Below, piece after piece: positions 1-6,360 of a DNA stretch of 8,286 nt. The position numbers and the translations under genes were made by a program. Position 1 is the stretch's first letter; every line of letters starts with the position of its first letter. The stretch lies in contig JBPCTD010000041.1 of assembly GCA_051006515.1 (NCBI GenBank), positions 1-8,286 of the forward strand. The letters run 5' to 3'. The DNA is from ZLKRG08 sp051006515. GTDB taxonomy: Bacteria; Actinomycetota; Actinomycetes; Nanopelagicales; Nanopelagicaceae. The notes beneath the pieces are model-generated. The model saw only the letters and a program-made list of their open reading frames with translations, made no database searches and had not been told where the DNA came from.

Positions 1-710
1 ATGCCCTTGGACTTTTCAGTACCGAATTGTTGATACCAATCTGCACCATTAGCCACAATTGCAGGCACTGAAGCGATTGATTCCACGTTATTTACAACAG
101 TTGGGCGTGCATACAAACCAGCAATCGCTGGGAATGGGGGACGAAGTCTTGGTTGACCACGGAAACCTTCCAGCGAATCAAGTAGCGCAGTCTCTTCGCC
201 GCAAATGTAAGCACCAGCACCAATGTGCAGTGTTAATTCCAAATAATTATTGGTACCAAAGATTCCTTTACCAAGGTAAACAGCTTTATATGCATCTTGG
301 ATTGCGGCATTAACACGACGGGCAACGTGTGCAACTTCGCCGCGAAGATAAACAAAGGCATGCTTTGCACGAATTGCATATGAAGCAATAATCATTCCTT
401 CAATCAATACATGCGGATTAGCCAGAAGTAATGGCATATCTTTGCAAGTACCAGGCTCTGATTCGTCGGCATTTACAACTAAGTAATGTTCTTTGCCATC
501 ATTCTGTGGAATGAAGCCCCACTTCATACCGGTTGGAAAACCAGCACCACCGCGACCACGAAGGCCAGAATTTTTAACCAATTGAATTACCGCATCGGCA
601 TCCATAGCTAACGCTTTTTTCGCAGCGTCGTAACCACCGTGCCGCTTATAACCTTCGATGGTAAATGAATCTTTCTCATCCCAATTTGCGCTAAGAACAG
701 GCTTTAACAT
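1..710 (-). CDS. nuoF: NADH-quinone oxidoreductase subunit F (NuoF), N-terminal 236 residues, cut by window edge
   Basis: NuoF is the FMN- and NADH-binding subunit in the cytoplasmic arm of complex I; it takes hydride from NADH and passes electrons to the Fe-S chain. Reading from ATG at 710-708, the open frame continues to base 1 with no stop. Visible motifs are the Gly-rich nucleotide-binding loop GRGGAGFPTG (residues 52-61), NADESEPGT (80-88), and GAGAYICGEETALLDSLEG (164-182), followed by NNVES near 207-211. The C-terminal Cys motif that binds a 4Fe-4S cluster should lie beyond the window, since the family is usually about 430 residues. The start overlaps the nuoE stop by one base (TAATG) and follows a very strong Shine-Dalgarno, AAGGAGGG, 6 nt upstream. 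The call is firm; completeness cannot be judged. Confidence 0.96.
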   Translation of the reverse strand, partial: MLKPVLSANWDEKDSFTIEGYKRHGGYDAAKKALAMDADAVIQLVKNSGLRGRGGAGFPTGMKWGFIPQNDGKEHYLVVNADESEPGTCKDMPLLLANPHVLIEGMIIASYAIRAKHAFVYLRGEVAHVARRVNAAIQDAYKAVYLGKGIFGTNNYLELTLHIGAGAYICGEETALLDSLEGFRGQPRLRPPFPAIAGLYARPTVVNNVESIASVPAIVANGADWYQQFGTEKSKG

Positions 711-1333
711 TATTTGCCCTCCTTGGCTAACTTAAGTCCTAACAAAGTTGCAGCTCCGGCTTGTACGCCTTCGTTTGCTAAACCATCATCTAAACCAGCT
801 AAAACTTTTGAATTCTCTTTGAAGGTTGGCAATTTATTTGGCCCACGAGTTGGCGCTGGTGGATTTCCGGATCGAGCGCCATCAACTAAATCTTTAGTCT
901 TTTGTGGGGTCATGTTGTCGTAGAACTCCCAGTTCGCCATAACTACTGGTGCATAATCGCAAGCCGCATTACATTCAATTCGTTCTAATGAAACTTTGCC
1001 GTCAGCAGTAACTTCATGATCACCGATTCCAAGGTGCTCTGTAACGCTATCCCAAATCGCATCGCCACCCATAACTGCGCATAAAGTATTGATGCAGACA
1101 CCAATGTGATATTCACCAGCAGGATGCTTTAAATACTGGGTATAGAAAGTAGAAACTGCAGTAACCTCTGCTGTTTCAATTTCCAGTTTTTGCGCAATCA
1201 CTTCAATGCCTTCATTGGTTACGTAACCTGCCTTTGATTGCACATAGTGCAGTAACGGCATGATGGCAGAGCGCTTTCGTGGATAACGAGAAATAATGGA
1301 ATCCATAATTGCTAAATCTTGTTCGTTGAACAT
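710..1333 (-). CDS. nuoE: NADH-quinone oxidoreductase subunit E (NuoE, 24 kDa 2Fe-2S subunit)
   Basis: NuoE is a thioredoxin-like peripheral subunit of complex I that sits beside NuoF and holds a 2Fe-2S cluster (N1a). The protein has 207 residues. Its four cluster ligands are present in the family spacing CX4C...CX3C: C80 and C85 (VCINTLC), C121 and C125 (ECNAAC). An N-terminal helical part (residues about 1-60) precedes the cluster domain. After about residue 150 there is a Pro/Gly-rich tail with PAPTRGP and a terminal LLGLKLAKEGK, as I recall it from actinobacterial NuoE and not from the E. coli protein. The ATG overlaps the nuoD stop by one base (TGATG). A GGAGG lies 12 nt upstream (1346-1350), a slightly long spacing. 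Translation is probably coupled to nuoD. Confidence 0.96.
   Translation of the reverse strand: MFNEQDLAIMDSIISRYPRKRSAIMPLLHYVQSKAGYVTNEGIEVIAQKLEIETAEVTAVSTFYTQYLKHPAGEYHIGVCINTLCAVMGGDAIWDSVTEHLGIGDHEVTADGKVSLERIECNAACDYAPVVMANWEFYDNMTPQKTKDLVDGARSGNPPAPTRGPNKLPTFKENSKVLAGLDDGLANEGVQAGAATLLGLKLAKEGK
717..724 (-). promoter_or_regulatory. Strong Shine-Dalgarno for nuoF
   Basis: On the minus strand the octamer AAGGAGGG lies 6 nt before the nuoF ATG, inside the last codons of nuoE. It is the best ribosome-binding site in the window and fixes the nuoF start at 710. Confidence 0.8.
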
Positions 1334-2670
1334 CAGCGATCGACGCCTCCCATAACTGGATCAATAGAAGCAACTGCGCCAATGATGTCTGCGACCATTG
1401 AGCCTTCGCACATTGCTGAAGTTGATTGCAAGTTATTAAATGATGGTTCACGGAAATGCACGCGATACGGACGAGTGCCTCCATCTGAAACCACATAAGC
1501 TCCAAGTTCACCACGTGGTGATTCCACTGCAGCATATGCCTGTCCAGCTGGCACTCGGAAACCTTCAGTGACCAACTTGAAGTGGTGAATAAGAGCTTCC
1601 ATGGAGTTACCCATGATTTCGCGGATATGGTTTAGTGAATTGCCCATTCCATCTGCACCAATTGAAAGTTGCGCTGGCCAAGCGATTTTCTTATCGGCAA
1701 CCATTACCGGTGCACCATTTAATTTATCTAATTTGTCGCAAGCTTGTTCGATGATGCGAAGTGATTGTTCAAGTTCGTTCATACGAATCAAGAAACGTCC
1801 GTAGACATCGCAAGTATCTGCAGTGACAACATCAAAATCGTAATTTTCATAACCACAATATGGTTGAACCTTACGAAGATCCCATGGCAGACCAGTTGAG
1901 CGAAGCACTGGACCGGTGATGCCCAAAGTGGTGCAACCAGCTAGATCTAAGTAGCCAATGCCTTCGGTGCGCTTCATCCAGATTGAATTACCAATCAATA
2001 AATCGGCGTTGTCTTTGAAATTCTTACGAAGGTCTTTAACTAATTCGCGAAGGTGTTGAATAGTTCCTTCTGGAATATCTTGCGCCACGCCACCCGGACG
2101 AACATATGCCATGTTCATTCGAAGACCTGCGATTTTTTCAAAAGTGCTTAATACCTTTTCGCGTTCGCGGAAAGCAAAGAACATCGGTGACATCGCACCA
2201 AGCTCAAGCGCACCAGTGCCAAGAGCGACCATGTGTGATGAGATGCGATTTAGCTCCATCATGAGAACGCGGATTACAGATGCGCGCTCTGGAACTTGGT
2301 CGGTGATGTTAAGTAACTTCTCAACGCCTAAGCAATACGCAGTCTCATTGAATAGTGGAGATAGATAATCCATGCGAGTTACGAATGTTGTGGCTTGAGT
2401 CCAAGTGCGGAACTCAGCATTCTTTTCGATGCCTGTATGTAAGTAACCAATACCGCAACGAACTTCAGAAACAGTTTCGCCTTCAAGCTCTAGAACCAAA
2501 CGGAGCACACCATGTGTTGAAGGGTGCTGTGGTCCCATATTGACCACAATCTTCTCTTCTTTTTGAGATCCAATTTCTGAAACTAGATCATTCCAATCGC
2601 CACCAGTTACTGAATAAACAGTTCCTTCGGTGGTTTCGCGCGATGATGCATACGGATCAAAAGTTGTCAT
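1333..2670 (-). CDS. nuoD: NADH-quinone oxidoreductase subunit D (NuoD, 49 kDa subunit)
   Basis: NuoD forms, with NuoB, the quinone-binding cavity at the junction of the peripheral and membrane arms of complex I. The 445-residue product is full length for the family. Motifs are MGPQHPSTHG (45-54), GYLHTGIEK (75-83), ESPRGELGAY (383-392) and the C-terminal GGVDR. H53 and Y102 (in MDYL) sit at a constant offset of 15 from the quinone-binding His38 and Tyr87 that I recall for Thermus Nqo4, so the headgroup-binding pair appears conserved. About 40 N-terminal residues precede the conserved core. The ATG overlaps the nuoC stop by one base (TAATG) and has a GGAGGT ribosome-binding site 10 nt upstream. 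The substrate here is presumably menaquinone, given the neighbouring men genes. Confidence 0.97.
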   Translation of the reverse strand: MTTFDPYASSRETTEGTVYSVTGGDWNDLVSEIGSQKEEKIVVNMGPQHPSTHGVLRLVLELEGETVSEVRCGIGYLHTGIEKNAEFRTWTQATTFVTRMDYLSPLFNETAYCLGVEKLLNITDQVPERASVIRVLMMELNRISSHMVALGTGALELGAMSPMFFAFREREKVLSTFEKIAGLRMNMAYVRPGGVAQDIPEGTIQHLRELVKDLRKNFKDNADLLIGNSIWMKRTEGIGYLDLAGCTTLGITGPVLRSTGLPWDLRKVQPYCGYENYDFDVVTADTCDVYGRFLIRMNELEQSLRIIEQACDKLDKLNGAPVMVADKKIAWPAQLSIGADGMGNSLNHIREIMGNSMEALIHHFKLVTEGFRVPAGQAYAAVESPRGELGAYVVSDGGTRPYRVHFREPSFNNLQSTSAMCEGSMVADIIGAVASIDPVMGGVDR

Positions 2671-3302
2671 TACTTGTATGACCTCCGATTATCCGGAGCT
2701 GGCGTAGTTGCACCTTTGTATTCCACTGAAATTCCGTTTAGGGCATAATCTTTTCGCTGCGGATGTCCTTGCCAATCATCTGGCATCAAAATGCGAGTCA
2801 AGGCAGGATGTCCATCAAAGACAATTCCGAACATGTCGTAAGTTTCGCGTTCGTGCCAATTGTTACCAGCCCAAACTTCTACCAATGAAGGAATATGTGG
2901 ATCTGAATCTGGGCAAGAAACTTCTAAGCGAACCCGACGATTATTTGTAATTGAAAGCAATGGATAAATTGCATGTAGTTCGCGACCAGTTTGGTTTGGG
3001 TAATGAACTCCATTAACACCCATGCACATTTCGAATAGCAATTTATCGCGAAGTACTTTGGCAACTTCAACTAACTTTTCACGCTTTACATGCAGAGTCA
3101 ATTCGCCGCGATCTACAACAACTTTTTCAATGGCATCAGCAAATTCTGGATATGCGCGTTCTAAATCATCTGCCACTTCATCGAAATAACTTCCGTAAGG
3201 TCTTTCAGTGGAACCAGGGCTAACTTGAGTTCTTTCTAAGCCGCCGTATCCTGAAGTATCTCCGGTGCCAGATACGCCAAACATTCCTTGCTGATCGCTC
3301 AT
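2670..3302 (-). CDS. nuoC: NADH-quinone oxidoreductase subunit C (NuoC, 30 kDa subunit)
   Basis: NuoC is a structural subunit of the peripheral arm of complex I that packs against NuoD; it carries no cofactor. The 210-residue protein ends with the complex I 30 kDa signature: ERETYDMFGIVFDGHP (151-166), then ILMPDDWQGHPQRKDY (171-186). The N-terminus is Gly-rich (MFGVSGTGDTSGYGGL, residues 7-22), as I recall it from actinobacterial NuoC. It is a separate gene here, not fused to nuoD as in E. coli. The ATG at 3302 overlaps the nuoB stop by four bases (ATGA), and AAAGG at 3312-3316 sits 9 nt upstream. An alternative start at Met7 is possible but less well placed for a ribosome site. Confidence 0.96.
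   Translation of the reverse strand: MSDQQGMFGVSGTGDTSGYGGLERTQVSPGSTERPYGSYFDEVADDLERAYPEFADAIEKVVVDRGELTLHVKREKLVEVAKVLRDKLLFEMCMGVNGVHYPNQTGRELHAIYPLLSITNNRRVRLEVSCPDSDPHIPSLVEVWAGNNWHERETYDMFGIVFDGHPALTRILMPDDWQGHPQRKDYALNGISVEYKGATTPAPDNRRSYK
2681..2686 (-). promoter_or_regulatory. Shine-Dalgarno for nuoD
   Basis: GGAGGT on the minus strand, 10 nt before the nuoD ATG and inside the 3' end of nuoC. It supports the 2670 start and suggests independent ribosome loading in addition to coupling through the TAATG overlap. Confidence 0.7.
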
Positions 3303-3856
3303 GCTAATAAGCCTTTCTGAGCGTGAGTAGGAATCGCTGCGAGCGCTGCGGCTTCCACCTCTCTAATAACTTGTTCGCGATTTACACCTAACTTGCTCTG
3401 CCCAATCTTCTCGTGCAACTTCAAAATTGCATCTAATAACATTTCCGGACGTGGTGGGCAGCCAGGAAGATAAATATCAACTGGTACTACGTGATCAACG
3501 CCTTGAACGATTGCATAGTTGTTGAACATGCCGCCAGAAGATGCACATGCACCCATCGCAATTACCCATTTTGGATTTGGCATTTGATCATAAATCTGTC
3601 TAAGAACTGGAGCCATCTTGTTTGAAAGTCGACCTGCAACAATCATTAAATCTGCTTGTCGTGGAGTTGCTGAGAAACGTTCCATACCAAAACGAGAGAT
3701 GTCATATTTTGCTGCTGAACCAACAGCCATCATTTCGATTGCACAGCATGCCAAACCGAATGTTGCTGGCCATACCGATGACTTGCGCATGTAATCTGCC
3801 AGCTTTTCAACTGTAGTTAGCAAAAAGCCAGACGGTATCTTCTCTTCTAGACCCAC
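3299..3856 (-). CDS. nuoB: NADH-quinone oxidoreductase subunit B (NuoB, carries cluster N2)
   Basis: NuoB holds the terminal 4Fe-4S cluster N2, the direct electron donor to quinone, and lines the quinone cavity with NuoD. The 185-residue product shows all four N2 ligands in the usual arrangement: the tandem pair C37-C38 (GLACCAIEMM), C104 (MGACASSGGMF) and C133 (YLPGCPPRPE). The start is GTG, giving MGLEEKIPSGFLLTTVEKLA, which matches the actinobacterial NuoB N-terminus. The nearby ATG at 3861 is out of frame and hits a TGA at once. A weak GGGGA precedes the GTG by about 4 nt. The gene lies 60 bp downstream of nuoA and overlaps nuoC by four bases. Confidence 0.97.
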   Translation of the reverse strand: MGLEEKIPSGFLLTTVEKLADYMRKSSVWPATFGLACCAIEMMAVGSAAKYDISRFGMERFSATPRQADLMIVAGRLSNKMAPVLRQIYDQMPNPKWVIAMGACASSGGMFNNYAIVQGVDHVVPVDIYLPGCPPRPEMLLDAILKLHEKIGQSKLGVNREQVIREVEAAALAAIPTHAQKGLLA

Positions 3857-3893
3857 GTCATCCCCAATTCGTTTGTTGCAACTTTAATTTTTA

Positions 3894-3925
3894 TTAATTC
3901 CAAACTTAATTCCAATTTAATCCCA
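3894..3925. repeat. Short near-tandem repeat at the nuoA 3' end (about three units of 11-12 bp)
   Basis: On the plus strand the exact decamer TTAATTCCAA occurs at 3894-3903 and 3906-3915, followed by a related copy TTAATCCCA at 3917-3925. Read on the minus strand, the coding strand of nuoA, the last codons and stop (TGGGATTAA) are followed by two TGGAATTAA copies at steps of 11 and 12 bp. The array fills about half of the nuoA-nuoB gap. Slipped-strand duplication of the nuoA end is the simplest origin; a role is not shown. Confidence 0.6.
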
Positions 3926-4276
3926 CTCAAGTCCACCGCGGCGCCATACATAGGTAAAGGCCACGAAGACTGTTCCGATAAAGATGATCATCTCTACTAA
4001 ACCAAATAGACCCAATTGATCAAAGGTCACTGCCCATGGATATAAAAAGACCATTTCAATATCGAAGATGATGAAGAGCATTGCAGTTAAGAAATACTTA
4101 ACTGGAAAACGACCACCTTCTGCAGCTTGCGGTGATGGTTCGATACCGCACTCGTATGGATCTAACTTTGCTCGGTTGTAACGCTTAGGTCCGGTGATGG
4201 CTGCGATTGCTACCGAGAAGACCGCAAAGCCAAGGCCCAGAGCGCCGATGACCAGGATCGGTACATATGGATTCAC
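3917..4276 (-). CDS. nuoA: NADH-quinone oxidoreductase subunit A (NuoA, membrane subunit)
   Basis: NuoA is a small membrane subunit of complex I next to the quinone channel. The 119-residue protein has three predicted transmembrane helices (about 5-28, 61-82 and 88-110). The loop between the first two carries YECGIEP (41-47), and helix 2 carries FDIEMVFLYPWA (71-82), with the conserved acidic pair D72 and E74. The start is GTG at 4276, with AGGA at 4284-4287, 7 nt upstream; the resulting N-terminus MNPYVPILVI runs directly into helix 1. It is the first nuo gene, 46 bp after the menG stop on the same strand, so the nuo genes may be read from a menG promoter, from one inside menG, or from both. 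Confidence 0.95.
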   Translation of the reverse strand: MNPYVPILVIGALGLGFAVFSVAIAAITGPKRYNRAKLDPYECGIEPSPQAAEGGRFPVKYFLTAMLFIIFDIEMVFLYPWAVTFDQLGLFGLVEMIIFIGTVFVAFTYVWRRGGLEWD

Positions 4277-4283
4277 CCTGTAA

Positions 4284-4287
4284 TCCT
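4284..4287 (-). promoter_or_regulatory. Shine-Dalgarno for nuoA (supports GTG start)
   Basis: AGGA on the minus strand, 7 nt before GTG at 4276-4274. The spacing supports the non-ATG start. No convincing -35/-10 pair is visible in the 46-bp menG-nuoA spacer (4277-4322). Confidence 0.5.
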
Positions 4288-4322
4288 AAGCGTGGGAATT
4301 GGATTAGACGAAACCAAAATGG

Positions 4323-5018
4323 CTAAAAAGGAGCGTTTGCACTGTGAACTGAAACAATCCCGAAGGTCAGGTTGCGCCATTTGGCCCCCTGCCACCCCGC
4401 TGCCTCGATTCTGGCAGCTAGCGCGCCTTGATTTGGCCAGGCACGGATCGATTCTGCTAAATACTGATATGCCTCAGGGTTCGAACTAGTGAATTTGGCG
4501 ATTTTTGGCAGGGCCTTCATTAAATAATTCATATACAAAGATCTAAATGGCCCCCAAGTTGGTTGGCTAAATTCGCAGACTACTAATCGTCCACCTGGTT
4601 TAGTAACGCGCAACATCTCTTTTAACGCTTTATCAAAATCAACGGTATTTCGAAGTCCAAATGAAATTGTAACTAAATCAAATTCTTTATCTTTAAATGG
4701 CAGATTTAGCGCATCTGCTTTAGTAAAAGGTAAATATGGATGGCGTGCTCTGCCAGCTTCTAACATTCCCTCTGAAAAATCAGCTGGAATTACATTTGCT
4801 CCAGCTTTGGCAAGTGGAACTGAAGATGAACCAGTTCCGGCCGCTAAATCCAAAATCGACATACCTGGTTTTGGATCAATAATCTCTGTTGTTTTCTTTC
4901 GCCATAACTTGGTCTGACCAAGGCTAAGCAAGTCGTTAACTAAGTCATAGCGCTTTGCAACACCATCAAACATGGCGGCAACTTCATCGGGATTCTTATC
5001 CATGTTTGCGCGTGACAT
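4323..5018 (-). CDS. menG: Demethylmenaquinone methyltransferase (MenG/UbiE family)
   Basis: This SAM-dependent C-methyltransferase carries out the last step of menaquinone synthesis, converting demethylmenaquinone to menaquinone at the membrane surface. The 231-residue length is normal. The first UbiE/COQ5 signature is seen as YDLVNDLLSLGQTKLWR (24-40) and the second as RVTKPGGRLVVCEFSQP (137-153). The Rossmann SAM-binding motif is LDLAAGTGSSSVPLA (56-70), followed by D80 in PADFSEGML, ADALNLPF (101-108) and SFGLRN (119-124). UbiE of ubiquinone makers is related, but the actinobacterial context and neighbouring men genes favour menaquinone only. ATG at 5018 gives the expected N-terminus MSRANMDKNPDEVAAMF; Met6 is an alternative. 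The ribosome site is weak: AAGG, 13 nt away. Confidence 0.94.
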   Translation of the reverse strand: MSRANMDKNPDEVAAMFDGVAKRYDLVNDLLSLGQTKLWRKKTTEIIDPKPGMSILDLAAGTGSSSVPLAKAGANVIPADFSEGMLEAGRARHPYLPFTKADALNLPFKDKEFDLVTISFGLRNTVDFDKALKEMLRVTKPGGRLVVCEFSQPTWGPFRSLYMNYLMKALPKIAKFTSSNPEAYQYLAESIRAWPNQGALAARIEAAGWQGAKWRNLTFGIVSVHSANAPF

Positions 5019-5151
5019 AGCGCTTATTCTGCCTTAATTTTGTATCAACTTTCACCTTCGCTTTCTTCGGTTTTTTAAGTAAAGGCTCCCCAGTTAGACT
5101 TTCGGCTATAGACGCAAAGTGAGTTTCTAGACTTTCAAGCATTGGAGCAAA
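5019..5151. promoter_or_regulatory. Divergent intergenic region between menG and menF, presumed promoters
   Basis: This 133-bp gap separates the divergent starts of menG (minus) and menF (plus), so it should hold promoters for both and perhaps for the nuo operon. I see no convincing -35/-10 pair on either strand. A TATAGA at 5107-5112, within the symmetric CTATAG, is the most -10-like string. The 9-mer TAGACTTTC occurs twice in the same direction, at 5095-5103 and 5128-5136, 33 bp apart. No rho-independent terminator hairpin is seen. Promoter function is inferred from gene layout. Confidence 0.5.
5144..5147 (+). promoter_or_regulatory. Shine-Dalgarno for menF (supports TTG start)
   Basis: GGAG lies 4 nt before the TTG at 5152. 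The spacing is short but there is no ATG or GTG alternative: the frame upstream is closed by TAG at 5128-5130. Confidence 0.45.
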
Positions 5152-6360
5152 TTGAGCACCAGAGTTACGACGGCACGCCTTGGCAGCCATCTGCCATTGC
5201 TTGAGCTCTTGCCGCGTGAGAATCCTTTAGCTTGGGTGCGAAATGGCGAAGGATTAGTTGGCTGGGGAACTTTTGCAAAGACCACTGTTAGTGGGCCAAA
5301 ACGATTTGAAACCGCCCGAAATTGGTGGCACCAAAAACTTGATGAATTTGAAATCGCAAATGAAGTCCATGGTCCAGGTACCGGACCCATTCTATTTACC
5401 TCTTTCTCCTTCGATGAAAGCGAAGAATCTGAACTAGTAATTCCGCAAGTAGTTGTAGGCCTTAGAAATCAAGCTACTTGGATTACTTGGATTGGCGATG
5501 GCGCACAACCAAAACTGCTTGAGCAGTCTGAAGCGCTAACCCTGCCGAATTTAAAATGGCGAGATAGCGATGTCGCACCTTGGATGGAGAAAGTAAGAAG
5601 TGCAGTCAAAGTAATTCAAAGCGATGAATTAGATAAAGTGGTTTTAGCTCGCGAACTAATTGCAGATGCTGACTCTGATATCGATTCAAGATTGGTGCTA
5701 CGAAATTTAGCCAAGGAATATCCCGGAACTTGGGTTTATTCAAATAATGGTTTGGTCGGTGCTACACCTGAGTTATTGGTAAGACTAAATAATTCAATGG
5801 TGGTTTCGCGAGTTCTGGCTGGCACCATTAGTAAAACCGGTGATGACAATAAAGATTTAGCGCTGGCGGCATCACTAGCCAGATCATCGAAAGATTTAGA
5901 AGAGCACGAATATGCAGTCCGTTCAGTTGCAGATGCACTTGAACCATTCTGCAAATCAACCAACGTGCCTGAAGCGCCATTTGTATTGCATCTATCTAAC
6001 GTGATGCATTTGGCGACAGATGTAACTGGCGCGATCAAAGAGGGACATAAAGTCACAGATATCTTCACTCTGCTTGAAAAACTGCATCCATCTGCAGCTG
6101 TTTGCGGTACACCGACTGCTAAGGCCGCGAAATTAATTAGAGAATTGGAAGGCATTAATCGCCGTCGCTATGCAGGTCCTATTGGTTGGATTGATGCTCG
6201 AGGCGAAGGCGAACAAGGAATCGCGCTACGTTGTGGTTATATAAATGAGAATGAAGTACATGCTTATGCTGGTTGCGGAATTGTGGCTGGTTCAGATGCC
6301 GAACACGAAGTTGCGGAAAGCCAAGCTAAATTCTTACCGATAGTTAACGCGCTGCGCTAA
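5152..6360 (+). CDS. menF: Isochorismate synthase (MenF/EntC family)
   Basis: The enzyme isomerises chorismate to isochorismate, the entry step of the classical menaquinone route, using Mg2+. The 402-residue protein has a short variable N-terminal half and the C-terminal chorismate-binding domain. Visible elements are K162 in DKVVLAR, E207 in GATPELL, LAGT (222-225), E251 in KDLEEHEYAV, HPSAAVCGTPTAKAA (312-326), GINRRRYAGPIGW (334-346) and AGCGIVAGSDAEHEVAES (373-390) with E386. E207, E251 and E386 lie at a constant offset of 10 from the E. coli EntC residues E197, E241 and E376 as I recall them (general acid and metal ligands), and K162 matches the catalytic Lys. A salicylate synthase or siderophore role is unlikely beside menD and menC. 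The start is TTG. This is the only plus-strand gene here; it diverges from menG and overlaps menD tail to tail. Confidence 0.93.
   Translation: MSTRVTTARLGSHLPLLELLPRENPLAWVRNGEGLVGWGTFAKTTVSGPKRFETARNWWHQKLDEFEIANEVHGPGTGPILFTSFSFDESEESELVIPQVVVGLRNQATWITWIGDGAQPKLLEQSEALTLPNLKWRDSDVAPWMEKVRSAVKVIQSDELDKVVLARELIADADSDIDSRLVLRNLAKEYPGTWVYSNNGLVGATPELLVRLNNSMVVSRVLAGTISKTGDDNKDLALAASLARSSKDLEEHEYAVRSVADALEPFCKSTNVPEAPFVLHLSNVMHLATDVTGAIKEGHKVTDIFTLLEKLHPSAAVCGTPTAKAAKLIRELEGINRRRYAGPIGWIDARGEGEQGIALRCGYINENEVHAYAGCGIVAGSDAEHEVAESQAKFLPIVNALR

Noticed and set aside
59..313. Plus-strand 84-codon ORF at the left edge
   Set aside because: It lies wholly antisense to nuoF, which has clear family motifs; the product has no recognisable features.
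1212..1535. Minus-strand 107-codon ORF spanning the nuoD/nuoE junction
   Set aside because: It is an out-of-frame shadow of two well-supported genes; the composition is His/Leu/Cys-rich without motifs.
4277..4322. Separate nuo promoter in the menG-nuoA spacer
   Set aside because: No paired -35/-10 hexamers at proper spacing could be found in 46 bp; a promoter inside menG remains possible but unseen.
5060..5078. T-rich run after TTCGCTTTCTTCGG as a terminator
   Set aside because: No stable GC-rich stem precedes the T run, and both flanking genes start here, not end.
5127..5390. Minus-strand 87-codon ORF opposite the menF start
   Set aside because: It is antisense to conserved menF coding sequence and has no ribosome site or protein-like motifs.
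5475..5492. Tandem 9-bp repeat TACTTGGAT x2 inside menF
   Set aside because: It encodes a Thr-Trp-Ile duplication in a variable strand of the N-terminal half; too short to mean more than chance or local slippage.
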